A stretch of 45,223 bases of DNA. It comes from an uncultured Dialister sp. Lineage in GTDB: Bacteria; Bacillota; Negativicutes; Veillonellales; Dialisteraceae. Shown one piece after another: positions 34,051 through 42,468 of this stretch (position 1 is its first letter; the number at the start of each line of letters is the position of its first letter). The notes under the pieces were generated by a model. The model saw only the letters and a program-made list of their open reading frames with translations, had not been told where the DNA came from and did no database searches. The stretch covers positions 1 to 45,223 of the forward strand of contig OMVW01000011.1 of the NCBI GenBank assembly GCA_900314595.1, given 5' to 3'. Position numbers and translations under genes: made by a program.

Positions 34051-35391
34051 ATGGAAAATCATACTTTACACTCGGAAAAGAAGGTATCCTTCATCACTCT
34101 TGGCTGCAAGGTCAATCAGTATGACAGTGATGCCATGCGTACCCTTTTCGTAAAGAACGGGTATCGGCAGGCAGGGGAGGACGAAAATGCGGATGTTTAT
34201 GTCGTCAATACCTGCTCCGTCACCAGTATCGGTGACAGAAAATCAAGACAGATGGTCCGCCGCATCCGCCGCTCTCACCCGGAGGCCATTATAGCCGTGG
34301 CAGGCTGTTATGCCCAGCTGGCGCCGGAAGTCTTCGAAAAAATGGGGGATGTGGATGTCATCGTAGGCGTTCACAACCGCAGTCATATTGTGGAATATGT
34401 GGAAGAAGCCAAAAAGCGGACCGACAGGAAGCCCCTTAATGAGACCGTGGACATTATGAAGGTGAAAACTTTCGAAAATATGTCTGTTGACGTCTCGGGA
34501 GAAGTGAAGACGAGGGCTTTCGTGAAGGTCCAGGAAGGCTGCGACAATTACTGTACTTTCTGCATCATTCCCTATGCCAGGGGGAAATTGAAATCCCGCC
34601 TTCAGAAGGATGCGGTAGAGGAAATCAGGAAACTTGTTTCCCAAGGATACCGGGAAGTGGTACTGACGGGAATTCATCTCGGTAATTACGGGAAGGATCT
34701 TCATGATGGGACAAGCCTTGCCACACTGGTGGCGGAACTGGTGAAAATCCCGGATCTCCTCCGGATTCGCCTGGGTTCCGTGGAGTCAGTGGAACTTTCA
34801 GATGAACTGATTTCCATCATTAAAAATGAGCCGAAGGTCTGCCGCCATCTCCACCTGCCCATCCAGTCCGGCTCCGATGCCGTGCTGAAAGGCATGAACC
34901 GCCATTACCGGCTGTCCCAGTTCAAAGCGCTCATTGCCGTACTTCGGGAAAAGGTGCCCGGTATCGCTCTCACCACGGATCTCATCGTCGGTTTCCCGGG
35001 GGAGACGGAAGAGAATTTTCTGGAAACCCTGGATACATTAAAAGAACTGAAATTTTCAGGCATTCACGTATTTCCCTATTCCCGCCGCACCGGTACGCCG
35101 GCAGCGACATACCCCAATCAGGTGAGTAGTGAGGTGAAGAAAGAAAGGGTTCACCGGGTACAGGAGCTGGAAAAGGAAATTGCCTGTGCATACCGGAGTC
35201 AGTTCATGGGGAAAGTGGTCCATGTGCTGGCTGAGGAAATAAAGAATGGATACTTTGAAGGGCTCACGGGGGAATACATCCGTGTTTCCATCAAAGATTC
35301 ACATATAGAAAGAGGTCATATGTATCCTGTCCGGATTGATACGGTTACGGCTGACGGTCTGGCAGGCACTGTAGCAGAGGAGGAATTATAA
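34051..35391 (+). CDS. mtaB: tRNA (N6-threonylcarbamoyladenosine(37)) methylthiotransferase
   Basis: Radical-SAM enzyme that adds a methylthio group to t6A37 of ANN-reading tRNAs. N-terminal cluster-binding cysteines occur in TLGCKVNQYDSD, NTCSVTS and AGCYAQ. The radical-SAM CxxxCxxC triad is in EGCDNYCTFCIIPYARG, and a C-terminal TRAM domain spans about residues 375-446. LGCKVNQ favours MtaB over MiaB or RimO. The 446 residues are normal. The start at 34051 has only a feeble AGG upstream, and no other start lies before the conserved region. The next gene starts on its stop codon (TAATG). Confidence 0.94.
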   Translation: MENHTLHSEKKVSFITLGCKVNQYDSDAMRTLFVKNGYRQAGEDENADVYVVNTCSVTSIGDRKSRQMVRRIRRSHPEAIIAVAGCYAQLAPEVFEKMGDVDVIVGVHNRSHIVEYVEEAKKRTDRKPLNETVDIMKVKTFENMSVDVSGEVKTRAFVKVQEGCDNYCTFCIIPYARGKLKSRLQKDAVEEIRKLVSQGYREVVLTGIHLGNYGKDLHDGTSLATLVAELVKIPDLLRIRLGSVESVELSDELISIIKNEPKVCRHLHLPIQSGSDAVLKGMNRHYRLSQFKALIAVLREKVPGIALTTDLIVGFPGETEENFLETLDTLKELKFSGIHVFPYSRRTGTPAATYPNQVSSEVKKERVHRVQELEKEIACAYRSQFMGKVVHVLAEEIKNGYFEGLTGEYIRVSIKDSHIERGHMYPVRIDTVTADGLAGTVAEEEL

Positions 35392-35747
35392 TGTCTGACT
35401 GCATTTTCTGCAAAATCGCAAATGGTGAAATTCCAAGCACCAAAGTTTATGAAGATGAAAATTGGTTCGCATTCCGGGATATAGAACCGGCCGCTCCGGT
35501 TCACGTCCTGCTGATTCCAAAGAAACATGTGGATAATATCCTTGCTTTCGATGAAGAATACAACAAAAACTTTGCTGATTTCTTCCTGGTGGTGAAGAAG
35601 ATTGCCGAACAGGAAGGCCTGAAGGAGTCGGGCTTCCGTCTCGTCATGAATACCGGCGAAAAAGCAGGGCAGTCGGTCTTCCATTTCCATGCCCACATCA
35701 TCGGCGGCAAAGCTATGGGCTGGCCCCCATTCCCGGAAGATAAATAA
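35391..35747 (+). CDS. HIT-family (HinT-like) nucleotide-binding protein
   Basis: Small purine-nucleoside phosphoramidase-like protein of 118 residues. CIFCKIANGEIPS at the N-terminus carries the CxxC seen in many HinT proteins, then FRDIEPAAPVHVLLIPKKHVDN, and the histidine triad FHFHAHIIGG near residue 98. It overlaps the mtaB stop by one base, with GAGGAGG inside the end of mtaB, so the two are translationally coupled. The biological substrate is not known for most members. A terminator follows at 35764-35787. Confidence 0.93.
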   Translation: MSDCIFCKIANGEIPSTKVYEDENWFAFRDIEPAAPVHVLLIPKKHVDNILAFDEEYNKNFADFFLVVKKIAEQEGLKESGFRLVMNTGEKAGQSVFHFHAHIIGGKAMGWPPFPEDK

Positions 35748-35763
35748 TTTTCAAAAAACAGGA

Positions 35764-35787
35764 GGCCCGGATGACCGGGCTTTCTTT
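35764..35787 (+). terminator. terminator after the HIT gene
   Basis: GCCCGG (35765-35770) pairs with CCGGGC (35775-35780) around ATGA, followed by TTTCTTT. Confidence 0.7.
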
Positions 35788-35822
35788 CCGTCCTGTTTCC
35801 GCTATGGAAATATAAAAGGGAA

Positions 35823-35851
35823 TTGACAGAAAGAACATTGTATTTTATAAT
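35823..35851 (+). promoter_or_regulatory. rpsU promoter, full consensus
   Basis: TTGACA (35823-35828), 17 bases, TATAAT (35846-35851). This is the strongest promoter in the window, as expected for a ribosomal protein. Confidence 0.9.
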
Positions 35852-35904
35852 TTATAAGTGTGCAATAGCACCCCATCAGTCTTTATTGGGAGGGAGGGAT
35901 ATAG

Positions 35905-36081
35905 ATGTCTGAGATCAAAGTTCAAAAGGGCGAATCTCTTGATAGTGCTCTTCGCAGATTTAAACGTTCCTGCCAAAAAGCCGGGGTTCTTTCTGAAGTA
36001 AGAAAACGTGAACATTATGAAAAGCCCAGCGTTAGACGTAAACTGAAATCTGAAGCCGCTAGAAAACGCAAGTATAAGTAA
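35905..36081 (+). CDS. rpsU: 30S ribosomal protein S21
   Basis: A 58-residue basic protein of the small subunit platform, needed for efficient initiation in many bacteria. MSEIKVQKGESLDSALRRFK is the standard N-terminus, followed by RSCQKAGVLSEVRKREHYEKPSVRRK and a Lys/Arg-rich tail. The start follows GGGAGGGAGG. yqeY begins 21 bases after the stop, the usual Firmicute order. Its shortness makes it easy to miss in gene calling. Confidence 0.97.
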   Translation: MSEIKVQKGESLDSALRRFKRSCQKAGVLSEVRKREHYEKPSVRRKLKSEAARKRKYK

Positions 36082-36102
36082 TAGGTTGTAAGGTGATTGG
36101 TT

Positions 36103-36552
36103 TTGTCAATTAAAGAACAGCTTATGGCTGACATGAAAACAGCCATGAAGGCAAAAGAAGAAGGAAAGCTTGCATTGAACACGATCCGCATGGCTCGTGC
36201 TCATATCAGACAGGCCGAAATCGACGACGGACACGCGGACTTCAATGATGATCAGGTTCTTGCCGTTCTCCGGAAAGAAGTGAAACAGCGGAAGGAAACT
36301 CTCGCTGAAATCAAAGATTCCGGAAGAGAAGACCTGGTTGAACAGACCAAAGCGGAAATCAAAGTACTGGAAAAGTACCTGCCGGCAGAAATGTCTGCCG
36401 ATGATGTAGAGAAGGTCGTGAAGGCGACCATCGACGCTATGGATCCTGGGCAGAGAAATATGGGTTCTGTGATGAAAGCTGTCATGGCAAAGCTGAAAGG
36501 CAAAGCAGACGGAAAGCTGATTAACCAGATTGTCCGTAAGCTCCTCGCCTGA
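36103..36552 (+). CDS. yqeY: YqeY / GatB-like domain protein
   Basis: A 149-residue protein of the YqeY family, a stand-alone version of the tail domain of the GatB amidotransferase subunit that binds tRNA. Its cellular role is not settled. MSIKEQLMADMKTAMKAKEEGKLALNTIRMARA, the central KQRKETLAEIKDSGREDLVEQTKAEI and the C-terminal MGSVMKAVMAKLKGKADGKLINQIVRKLL are typical. The start is a TTG at 36103, six bases after AAGGTGA; a TTG at 36097 overlaps the ribosome site and an ATG at 36124 would trim the conserved N-terminus. It is downstream of rpsU in one unit. Confidence 0.92.
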   Translation: MSIKEQLMADMKTAMKAKEEGKLALNTIRMARAHIRQAEIDDGHADFNDDQVLAVLRKEVKQRKETLAEIKDSGREDLVEQTKAEIKVLEKYLPAEMSADDVEKVVKATIDAMDPGQRNMGSVMKAVMAKLKGKADGKLINQIVRKLLA

Positions 36553-36562
36553 GCTTTAAAGC

Positions 36563-36591
36563 TTGACAATGCAAGATGCGTGGTGTATCCT
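36563..36591 (+). promoter_or_regulatory. candidate promoter of the first glutamine synthetase
   Basis: TTGACA (36563-36568) with a 17-base spacer to TATCCT (36586-36591). If used, its transcript must pass the hairpin at 36623-36657 before reaching the gene. Confidence 0.45.
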
Positions 36592-36622
36592 TAGTACATA
36601 AGTTAATATGCTGCGTCAAAGA

Positions 36623-36657
36623 TGGCTCATTCCATTTGGAATGAGTCATTTTCTTTT
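36623..36657 (+). terminator. hairpin before glutamine synthetase 1 (terminator or attenuator)
   Basis: TGGCTCATTCCA (36623-36634) pairs with TGGAATGAGTCA (36637-36648), then TTTTCTTTT. The 5' side AAAGATGGCYCATTC is shared with the hairpin before the second glutamine synthetase at 38640. It ends rpsU-yqeY transcripts, or attenuates transcripts from the 36563 promoter. Confidence 0.75.
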
Positions 36658-36721
36658 GATTCAGATAGAAAAGCTTATATAAAAATGGGTTGTTAAGTCA
36701 AAAGTCTATAGGAGGACTCAC

Positions 36722-38617
36722 ATGACCGACGAATTGCTGTACTGCATCCCTGCAGGCCAATATGGGAAAGAAGGGGTACTTTCTCTCTTGGCACAGCACC
36801 CGGAAATCCGGTTTGTGTCGCTGGTAGGGATTGATCTGGCAGGCAATGACACGGATGAAAGAATTCCGATAGAGCTTTTCATGAAGGATTATGGGGACTT
36901 CTTCTCGGGAAAAGCTGTGCAGACCGATGGATCTTCAGTAGTTTTCATGAATATCGCCACCCTGAATGATGCCAGGGTGGATATGGTAGCCGACAGTTCC
37001 GTGAACTGGTATGTGGACTACAATGATGAAAATATCATGGCAAAGAACGGACTCCCTGTCGGGACGCTCCGCATTCCCTGCTTCCTGATTCATAATGGAG
37101 AATTTATTGATTCCCGTTCCATTCTGAAAAATTCCTGTGAATACGTGGCTTCGGAGCTGAAGAAACTGCTCATCGGGGCCCAGGTGAAGGGTATGGAAAA
37201 TTTCCCTTTCTCTGAAATCCAGGATATCGTGTTTACTACAGGTACTGAACTGGAATTCTGGGTGAAAACCCCCAGTGAAAAAGAAACGGTGCAGCACCTT
37301 TCAAGTTCCCAGCGCCTTCAGGAACAGTACTGGCAGCGGATGCGCGGCAACGTACGAACTGCCATGGAACAGGCCATTGAAGAGCTGGACGCCCGGGGCA
37401 TCCATGTGGAAATGGGCCACAAGGAAGTGGGCGGTATCAAACCGAAAATTGACGATGAGGGGCATATTTTTGATGTCTGTGAACAGCTTGAGCTGGACTG
37501 GCTTTTTTCTACCAATCCTCTGCAGGCTGCAGATAATGAACTGGAAGTCCGCATCGTGGTGAGAGAAGTGTTCCGCAGGAACGGCCTTGACGTATCTTTC
37601 AAGGCAAAACCGATCATGGGAGTAGCCGGCAACGGTGAACATACGCATGTGGGCATTGCAGCACTCCTGAAAAACGGCCGGACCATCAATCTGCTGGCAC
37701 CGGAGCATATGGAGGAAGATTACCTTTCCACCATCGGCTACGGTCTCATCATGGGCATCCTGAAAAATTATGAAGCCATCAATCCCTTCGTCTCTTCTAC
37801 CACCGATGCATTCAACCGGCTGAAACCGGGTTTTGAAGCGCCCGTATGTATCGTGACTTCCCTGGGCCACTCCCCGGAAGTCCCCTCGCGGAATCGGTCC
37901 ATCCTGATGGGCCTCATTCGGGACATCGGAAATACGAAAGTGACGAGATTCGAGCTCCGTTCCCCGAATCCTTTTACCAATACCTATCTCTGTGTATCCT
38001 GTCTGTACCTTGCCGCCCTTGACGGTATCTTCTATGCAGTGAACTCCGGAAAAGAACCGGAAGAGCTTCTGGCTGAACTTTCCAAGAAAGCGGGAGACAG
38101 GGCAGATTACCTGGAAGAAGACAGGGCCTATCGCTGCGAAGGAAATATGTTTGAAGACTTTACCGATGAGGAAAGAGCGGCAGCATTCGGCAGGCCGCCC
38201 GCAACGGTGTGGGAAAACGTAAAAATCATGAAAGAAAATCCGGAAAAAGTGGCCGCCCTGACAAGAGGAGGAACGTTGAATGACCGGATTGTGGATTCCT
38301 TCCTGGCCTCCATCATTTACCGGTGGAAAAACGAGCTCATTGACCGGATCATTCCGGGAATCGAAGTATCGGTCAGGAAATATAAAAAACTGAATCATTG
38401 TGGTGGACTTGATGAACGCCGATGGAAATCCATCGAAGCAAAGCGCATCGAACTGGCCAAGGATATGGATGAAAATCCTTCCATCTGCAGCCGGCTGAAA
38501 GCGGCGCTGGAAAGCGAAGATTACGATACCGCATCGGACCTGCAGCTGGAACTGATTTCCAAAGCCCAGGCTCTGGAGAATGAATATCGGATTTATGCGC
38601 TGAATATCCTCGACTGA
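36722..38617 (+). CDS. glutamine synthetase, long form, copy 1
   Basis: ATP-dependent ammonia assimilation onto glutamate. It is 631 residues, longer than the usual GlnA type (about 440-470) and shorter than GSIII (about 700). Active-site blocks are present: GTELEFWV (metal glutamate), EMGHKEVGGIKPK (the HHE-V metal motif), GNGEHTHVG (ammonia/metal histidine) and TRFELRSPNP (glutamate-binding arginine block). The N-terminal FVSLVGIDLAGNDTDERIP matches the beta-grasp region with the aspartate latch. The C-terminal about 100 residues are helical and charged. It is the less regular of two tandem paralogues, with AGGAGGA before the ATG. The adenylylation motif NLYDLP of GSI-beta is not seen. Confidence 0.88.
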   Translation: MTDELLYCIPAGQYGKEGVLSLLAQHPEIRFVSLVGIDLAGNDTDERIPIELFMKDYGDFFSGKAVQTDGSSVVFMNIATLNDARVDMVADSSVNWYVDYNDENIMAKNGLPVGTLRIPCFLIHNGEFIDSRSILKNSCEYVASELKKLLIGAQVKGMENFPFSEIQDIVFTTGTELEFWVKTPSEKETVQHLSSSQRLQEQYWQRMRGNVRTAMEQAIEELDARGIHVEMGHKEVGGIKPKIDDEGHIFDVCEQLELDWLFSTNPLQAADNELEVRIVVREVFRRNGLDVSFKAKPIMGVAGNGEHTHVGIAALLKNGRTINLLAPEHMEEDYLSTIGYGLIMGILKNYEAINPFVSSTTDAFNRLKPGFEAPVCIVTSLGHSPEVPSRNRSILMGLIRDIGNTKVTRFELRSPNPFTNTYLCVSCLYLAALDGIFYAVNSGKEPEELLAELSKKAGDRADYLEEDRAYRCEGNMFEDFTDEERAAAFGRPPATVWENVKIMKENPEKVAALTRGGTLNDRIVDSFLASIIYRWKNELIDRIIPGIEVSVRKYKKLNHCGGLDERRWKSIEAKRIELAKDMDENPSICSRLKAALESEDYDTASDLQLELISKAQALENEYRIYALNILD

Positions 38618-38639
38618 TCAACTTCACAGAGGCCAAAGA

Positions 38640-38674
38640 TGGCCCATTCTTAGTACTCAAGGATGGGCCATTTT
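38640..38674 (+). terminator. hairpin between the glutamine synthetases
   Basis: TGGCCCAT (38640-38647) pairs with ATGGGCCA (38663-38670), followed by TTTT. It begins CAAAGATGGCCCATTC, nearly the same as the hairpin before copy 1. It may terminate copy 1 or act as a leader element of copy 2. Confidence 0.7.
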
Positions 38675-38828
38675 GCATAATATTATATAGTTACCTATTT
38701 AATTGTTGGAAATATGGAAAACCTGCTGCCGCTGGCTTGCCGGTAAGGAGAGGCAGGGGGGACAAGCGGGATTTCCGTTAAATATTTCAAAATTCAGAAA
38801 AGTCAAAAGGAATTAGGAGGAATTCGCA

Positions 38829-40718
38829 ATGAACAAAGACTTACTGTACTACATCCCAACCGGTGAATTTGGCAAAGAAGGCGTGCTCTCCCTTCTGAAA
38901 ACCCATCCGGAAATCCGTTTCGTTTCTCTGGTAGGCATTGACCTTGCCGGCAACGATACTGATGAAAAAGTACCGATTGAACTGTTCCTGAAGAATTATG
39001 ATGATTTCTTCGCAGGTACCGCTGTTCAGACCGATGGCTCTTCTGTAGTTCTGATGAATATCGCAACCCTGAACGATGCCCGGGTCGATATGGTTGCTGA
39101 TCCCACTGTAAACTGGTACATCGATTACAATGAACACAATATTTATGAAAACGGCCGTCCTGTAGGCACTCTTCGTATCCCCTGCTTCCTGCAGCATAAT
39201 GGCAAATTCATTGATTCCCGTTCTATCCTCAAAGAATCCTGTGCATATGTTGGCGCAGAACTGAAGAAACTCCTGGCAGAAGGCAAAGTCAACGGCATGG
39301 AAGGTATCCTGCAGGAAGATGTGGAAGACATCGGATTCACCATCGGCACAGAACTCGAATTCTGGGTAAAGACTCCGAGCGAAACCGAAACGGTTCAGCA
39401 CCTTTCCATTTCCCAGAGACTGCAGGAACAGTACTGGCAGAGAATGCGCGGCAAAGTCCGTACCGCTATGGAAGAAGCCATTGAAGAACTGGATGCCCGC
39501 GGCATGAGCGTTGAAATGGGTCATAAAGAAGTCGGCGGTATCAAACCGAAACTGGATGACCAGGGCCGTACCGTAGACGTATGCGAACAGCTCGAACTGG
39601 ACTGGAGATTCTCCATGAACCCGCTGCAGGCTGCCGATAATGAACTGGAAGCAAGAATCATCATTCGTGAAGTATTCCGCAAACACGGTCTTGAAGTTTC
39701 CTTCCAGGCTAAACCGATCATCGGTGTAGCAGGTTCCGGCGAACATACCCATGTAGGTATCTGCGCAACCCTTAAGAATGGTAAATCCATCAATCTCCTG
39801 GCTCCGGCAGATATGAAATCTGATTTCCTCTCTACCATCGGCTATGGCTTTATCATGGGTATCCTGAAGAACTACGAAGCTACCAACCCATTCGTATCCT
39901 CCACCACCGATGCATTCAACCGTCTGAAACCAGGCTTCGAAGCTCCGGTCTGCATCGTTACCTCCCTGGGCCACAATCCGGAAGTTCCGTCCCGTAACAG
40001 AACCATCCTTATCGGCCTTGTCAGAGATATCGAAAACCCCAAAGCTACCCGCTTCGAACTCCGTGCACCGAACCCATTCACCAATACTTATCTCGCCGCT
40101 TCCTGCCTCTTCCTGACCGCACTGGACGGCATCAAATATGCTATCACATCCGGCAAGTCCCCGGCAGAACTCCTGGCAGAACTCTCTAAGAAGCCGGGCG
40201 AAGAAGCCGACTACCTGGAAGCAGCAAGAGCTTATCGCTGCGAAGATAACGTATTCGAAGACTTCAGCGATGAAGAACGGGATGCCAACTTCGGTAAACC
40301 GCCGGCAACTGTATGGGAAAACGTACAGACCATGAAAGCAAACCCGGACAAAGTGGCAGTCATCGAAAAAGGCGCCCTCACCCCGGTTATCGTAGATTCC
40401 TTCCTGGCTTCCATCCTCTATCGCTGGGAAAACGAACTGATTGACCGCATCATCCCGAATACTGAAGCACTGGTCAAGAGCTTCAAGGAACTCCCGGCTG
40501 AAGACGGCATCGACAGCGAACGGTGGGCTGAAATCAAAGTCAAGAAATATGAACTGATCAAGGACACCAAGGCATCCAAGTGCCTCTGCACCAGACTGAA
40601 AGAAGCTCTGGCAGCAGCTGACTATGATACTGCATCTGATCTCCAGATCGAGCTCTCCAAGAAGGCTGAAGCACTGGAAAAAGAATACAACGCTTACGCA
40701 CTGAACATTGTAGGTTGA
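38829..40718 (+). CDS. glutamine synthetase, long form, copy 2
   Basis: Tandem paralogue of the preceding gene, 629 residues and alignable almost end to end. The same active-site blocks are intact: GTELEFWVKTP, EMGHKEVGGIKPK, GSGEHTHVG and TRFELRAPNP. Differences are scattered and most are conservative. Codon choice is visibly more uniform than in copy 1, with GAA for Glu nearly throughout and CTG/CTC for Leu, which suggests higher expression. The start follows TTAGGAGGA. It is ended by its own strong terminator. Either copy could be the housekeeping enzyme, with the other used at different nitrogen levels; that is inference. Confidence 0.88.
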   Translation: MNKDLLYYIPTGEFGKEGVLSLLKTHPEIRFVSLVGIDLAGNDTDEKVPIELFLKNYDDFFAGTAVQTDGSSVVLMNIATLNDARVDMVADPTVNWYIDYNEHNIYENGRPVGTLRIPCFLQHNGKFIDSRSILKESCAYVGAELKKLLAEGKVNGMEGILQEDVEDIGFTIGTELEFWVKTPSETETVQHLSISQRLQEQYWQRMRGKVRTAMEEAIEELDARGMSVEMGHKEVGGIKPKLDDQGRTVDVCEQLELDWRFSMNPLQAADNELEARIIIREVFRKHGLEVSFQAKPIIGVAGSGEHTHVGICATLKNGKSINLLAPADMKSDFLSTIGYGFIMGILKNYEATNPFVSSTTDAFNRLKPGFEAPVCIVTSLGHNPEVPSRNRTILIGLVRDIENPKATRFELRAPNPFTNTYLAASCLFLTALDGIKYAITSGKSPAELLAELSKKPGEEADYLEAARAYRCEDNVFEDFSDEERDANFGKPPATVWENVQTMKANPDKVAVIEKGALTPVIVDSFLASILYRWENELIDRIIPNTEALVKSFKELPAEDGIDSERWAEIKVKKYELIKDTKASKCLCTRLKEALAAADYDTASDLQIELSKKAEALEKEYNAYALNIVG

Positions 40719-40735
40719 TTTCCATCTAAAGAAAT

Positions 40736-40768
40736 AAAATCCCTCGTCCCCGGACGGGGGATTTTGTT
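40736..40768 (+). terminator. terminator of glutamine synthetase 2
   Basis: AAAATCCCTCGTCC pairs with GGACGGGGGATTTT (about 40736-40765, one G-U), with the T run inside the stem base and after it. Confidence 0.85.
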
Positions 40769-40880
40769 ATGCATGATAGTGATAAGCGGCGGTGGTGCGC
40801 TGAAGAATTTAAAAGCGAGCCATCTATGTATTGGGATATTTATACTAAGATACGCCTTTAGCTCTGATGCACATTACCTT

Positions 40881-40916
40881 CACTTACCACTTATCACTTC
40901 GCACTTTTCACTATCT
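40881..40916 (-). repeat. AAGTG-type degenerate repeat
   Basis: Read on the minus strand this is a run of AGTGAAAAGTG, AAGTGATAAGTG and GGTAAGTG units, the same family as 17473-17494 on the + strand. A short GATAGTGATAAG piece lies at 40777-40788. Nothing else is seen between the terminator and the pepT promoter. Confidence 0.55.
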
Positions 40917-40923
40917 TTTCTGA

Positions 40924-40932
40924 TGGTATAAT
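40924..40932 (+). promoter_or_regulatory. pepT promoter (extended -10)
   Basis: TGGTATAAT at 40924-40932, a perfect extended -10, 51 bases before the TTG start. No -35 is evident. Confidence 0.6.
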
Positions 40933-40982
40933 ACAGTTATTAGCAAAAATGCTGAAAAATCCCAATGAAAGAGGTGTTTCTT

Positions 40983-42227
40983 TTGGAATTAGACAGAAAT
41001 AAATTGATTGCCCGTTTCACCGATTATATTTCCTACAATACCCAGTCCAATGAAGAGAATGACCAGGTATGTCCCAGCACGCCTTCGCAGCTGGTCCTGG
41101 CCCGCCATCTGGAAAAGGAACTGAAAAATCTTGGCCTTGAAGAAATCACGCTGGACAAGAACGGTTACATCATGGCCACCCTTCCCTCCAACGGGGGAGA
41201 AGGGCCGGTGATCGGCTTTATTTCCCATATGGACACGAGCCCCGATGCTCCCGGAGGACCCATCCATCCCAGAATCGTGGAAAATTACGACGGAAAGGAT
41301 ATCCTTCTCAATAAAGAAAAAAATATCGTTTTTTCCACAAAAGATTTTCCGGAAATCCTGAAATACAAGGATCAGGACATCATGGTCACCGACGGGACTA
41401 CCCTTCTTGGCTCTGATGACAAAGCCGGAGTGACGGCTATTGTCAGTGCCATGGAATATCTGCTCAGCCATCCGGAAATCAAACATGGAAAAATCAGGAT
41501 CGGCTTTACGCCGGATGAAGAAACGGGCAGGAGCCCTCTTAAATTTGATGTCAAAGCCTTTGGCGCCGATTTCGGTTATACCGTAGACGGCGGCGAACTG
41601 GGAGGCCTGGAATACGAAAATTTCAATGCCGCTAATCCTACCGTCACCATTTACGGGAGAAGCGTCCATACAGGCGATGCCAAAGGGAAAATGGTCAATG
41701 CTATCACTATCGCCTCCGAATGGCAGTCTATGCTTCCCGAGGGATTGACTCCGGAATGCACGGAAGGGCGGGAAGGATTCTTCCATATTTACAAAATCGA
41801 GGGAACCGTGGAGAAATGCACCTTATCCATGCTGATCCGCGACCATGACCATGCACTTTTTGAAAAGAAAAAAGCTTTCCTTCACTACATGGCCGATTTC
41901 CTCAATCAGAAATACGGGGAAGGCACTGTAGTCCTCACGCCTCATGACGTCTATTACAATATGCTGGACATCATTCAGGACGGTCATATGGATATCATCG
42001 AACTTGCCCGGAAGGCCATGAGAAATGTGGGTGTGACACCCATTGAAAACCCCATCCGCGGTGGAACCGACGGAGCCCAATTGTCTTTCAAGGGTCTTCC
42101 CTGTCCGGACCTTTTCACGGGAGGAGCCAATTTCCACAGCCGCTTCGAATACCTTCCCATTGATTCCATGATAAAGGCCTGTGAAACGGTGATTGAAATC
42201 ATCCGTCTTGCGGGGAAAGGGAAATAA
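40983..42227 (+). CDS. pepT: peptidase T (tripeptide aminopeptidase)
   Basis: Cytosolic zinc exopeptidase of family M20 that removes the N-terminal residue of tripeptides. Metal ligands and catalytic residues occur in order: GFISHMDTSPD, TLLGSDDKAGVTAI, FTPDEETG, TVDGGELG and the final histidine in GGANFHSRFEY. The dimerisation insert lies near residues 205-320. The ATG at 40965 is part of the region carrying the ribosome site AAAGAGGTG, so the TTG at 40983 is the likelier start, giving 414 residues. It is a single-gene unit with its own promoter and terminator. Confidence 0.95.
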   Translation: MELDRNKLIARFTDYISYNTQSNEENDQVCPSTPSQLVLARHLEKELKNLGLEEITLDKNGYIMATLPSNGGEGPVIGFISHMDTSPDAPGGPIHPRIVENYDGKDILLNKEKNIVFSTKDFPEILKYKDQDIMVTDGTTLLGSDDKAGVTAIVSAMEYLLSHPEIKHGKIRIGFTPDEETGRSPLKFDVKAFGADFGYTVDGGELGGLEYENFNAANPTVTIYGRSVHTGDAKGKMVNAITIASEWQSMLPEGLTPECTEGREGFFHIYKIEGTVEKCTLSMLIRDHDHALFEKKKAFLHYMADFLNQKYGEGTVVLTPHDVYYNMLDIIQDGHMDIIELARKAMRNVGVTPIENPIRGGTDGAQLSFKGLPCPDLFTGGANFHSRFEYLPIDSMIKACETVIEIIRLAGKGK

Positions 42228-42242
42228 AAATAATTTGGATTG

Positions 42243-42279
42243 AAACGCACTGAACCACTTATGGCTCAATGCGTTTTTT
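42243..42279 (+). terminator. pepT terminator
   Basis: AAACGCA-C-TGA (from 42243) pairs with TCA-A-TGCGTTT (to 42276), followed by T residues to 42279. Confidence 0.75.
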
Positions 42280-42405
42280 CTTGAAAGGAATAACACCTTC
42301 TATCAAAAGCAGCATTGATTGCTATATACGATCTACTTGATAAGTAACTGCTCGCTATTTCAAAAAATATTTATTACGATGACGCTCTATGTCCCATGCC
42401 TTTTG

Positions 42406-42411
42406 TATAAT
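42406..42411 (+). promoter_or_regulatory. -10 of the Sel1-repeat gene
   Basis: TATAAT at 42406-42411, preceded by TTG, lies 58 bases before the start codon. No good -35 is found. Confidence 0.4.
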
Positions 42412-42468
42412 ATAAATGAAGAAAGATGGGGCACTGCCTCGGGGTGCATTCACGGAGGAGGAATCAGG

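Noticed and set aside
42319..42468. N-terminal 50-residue extension of the Sel1-repeat protein
   Set aside because: It covers the promoter -10 and lacks a ribosome site; the ATG at 42469 has a strong one.
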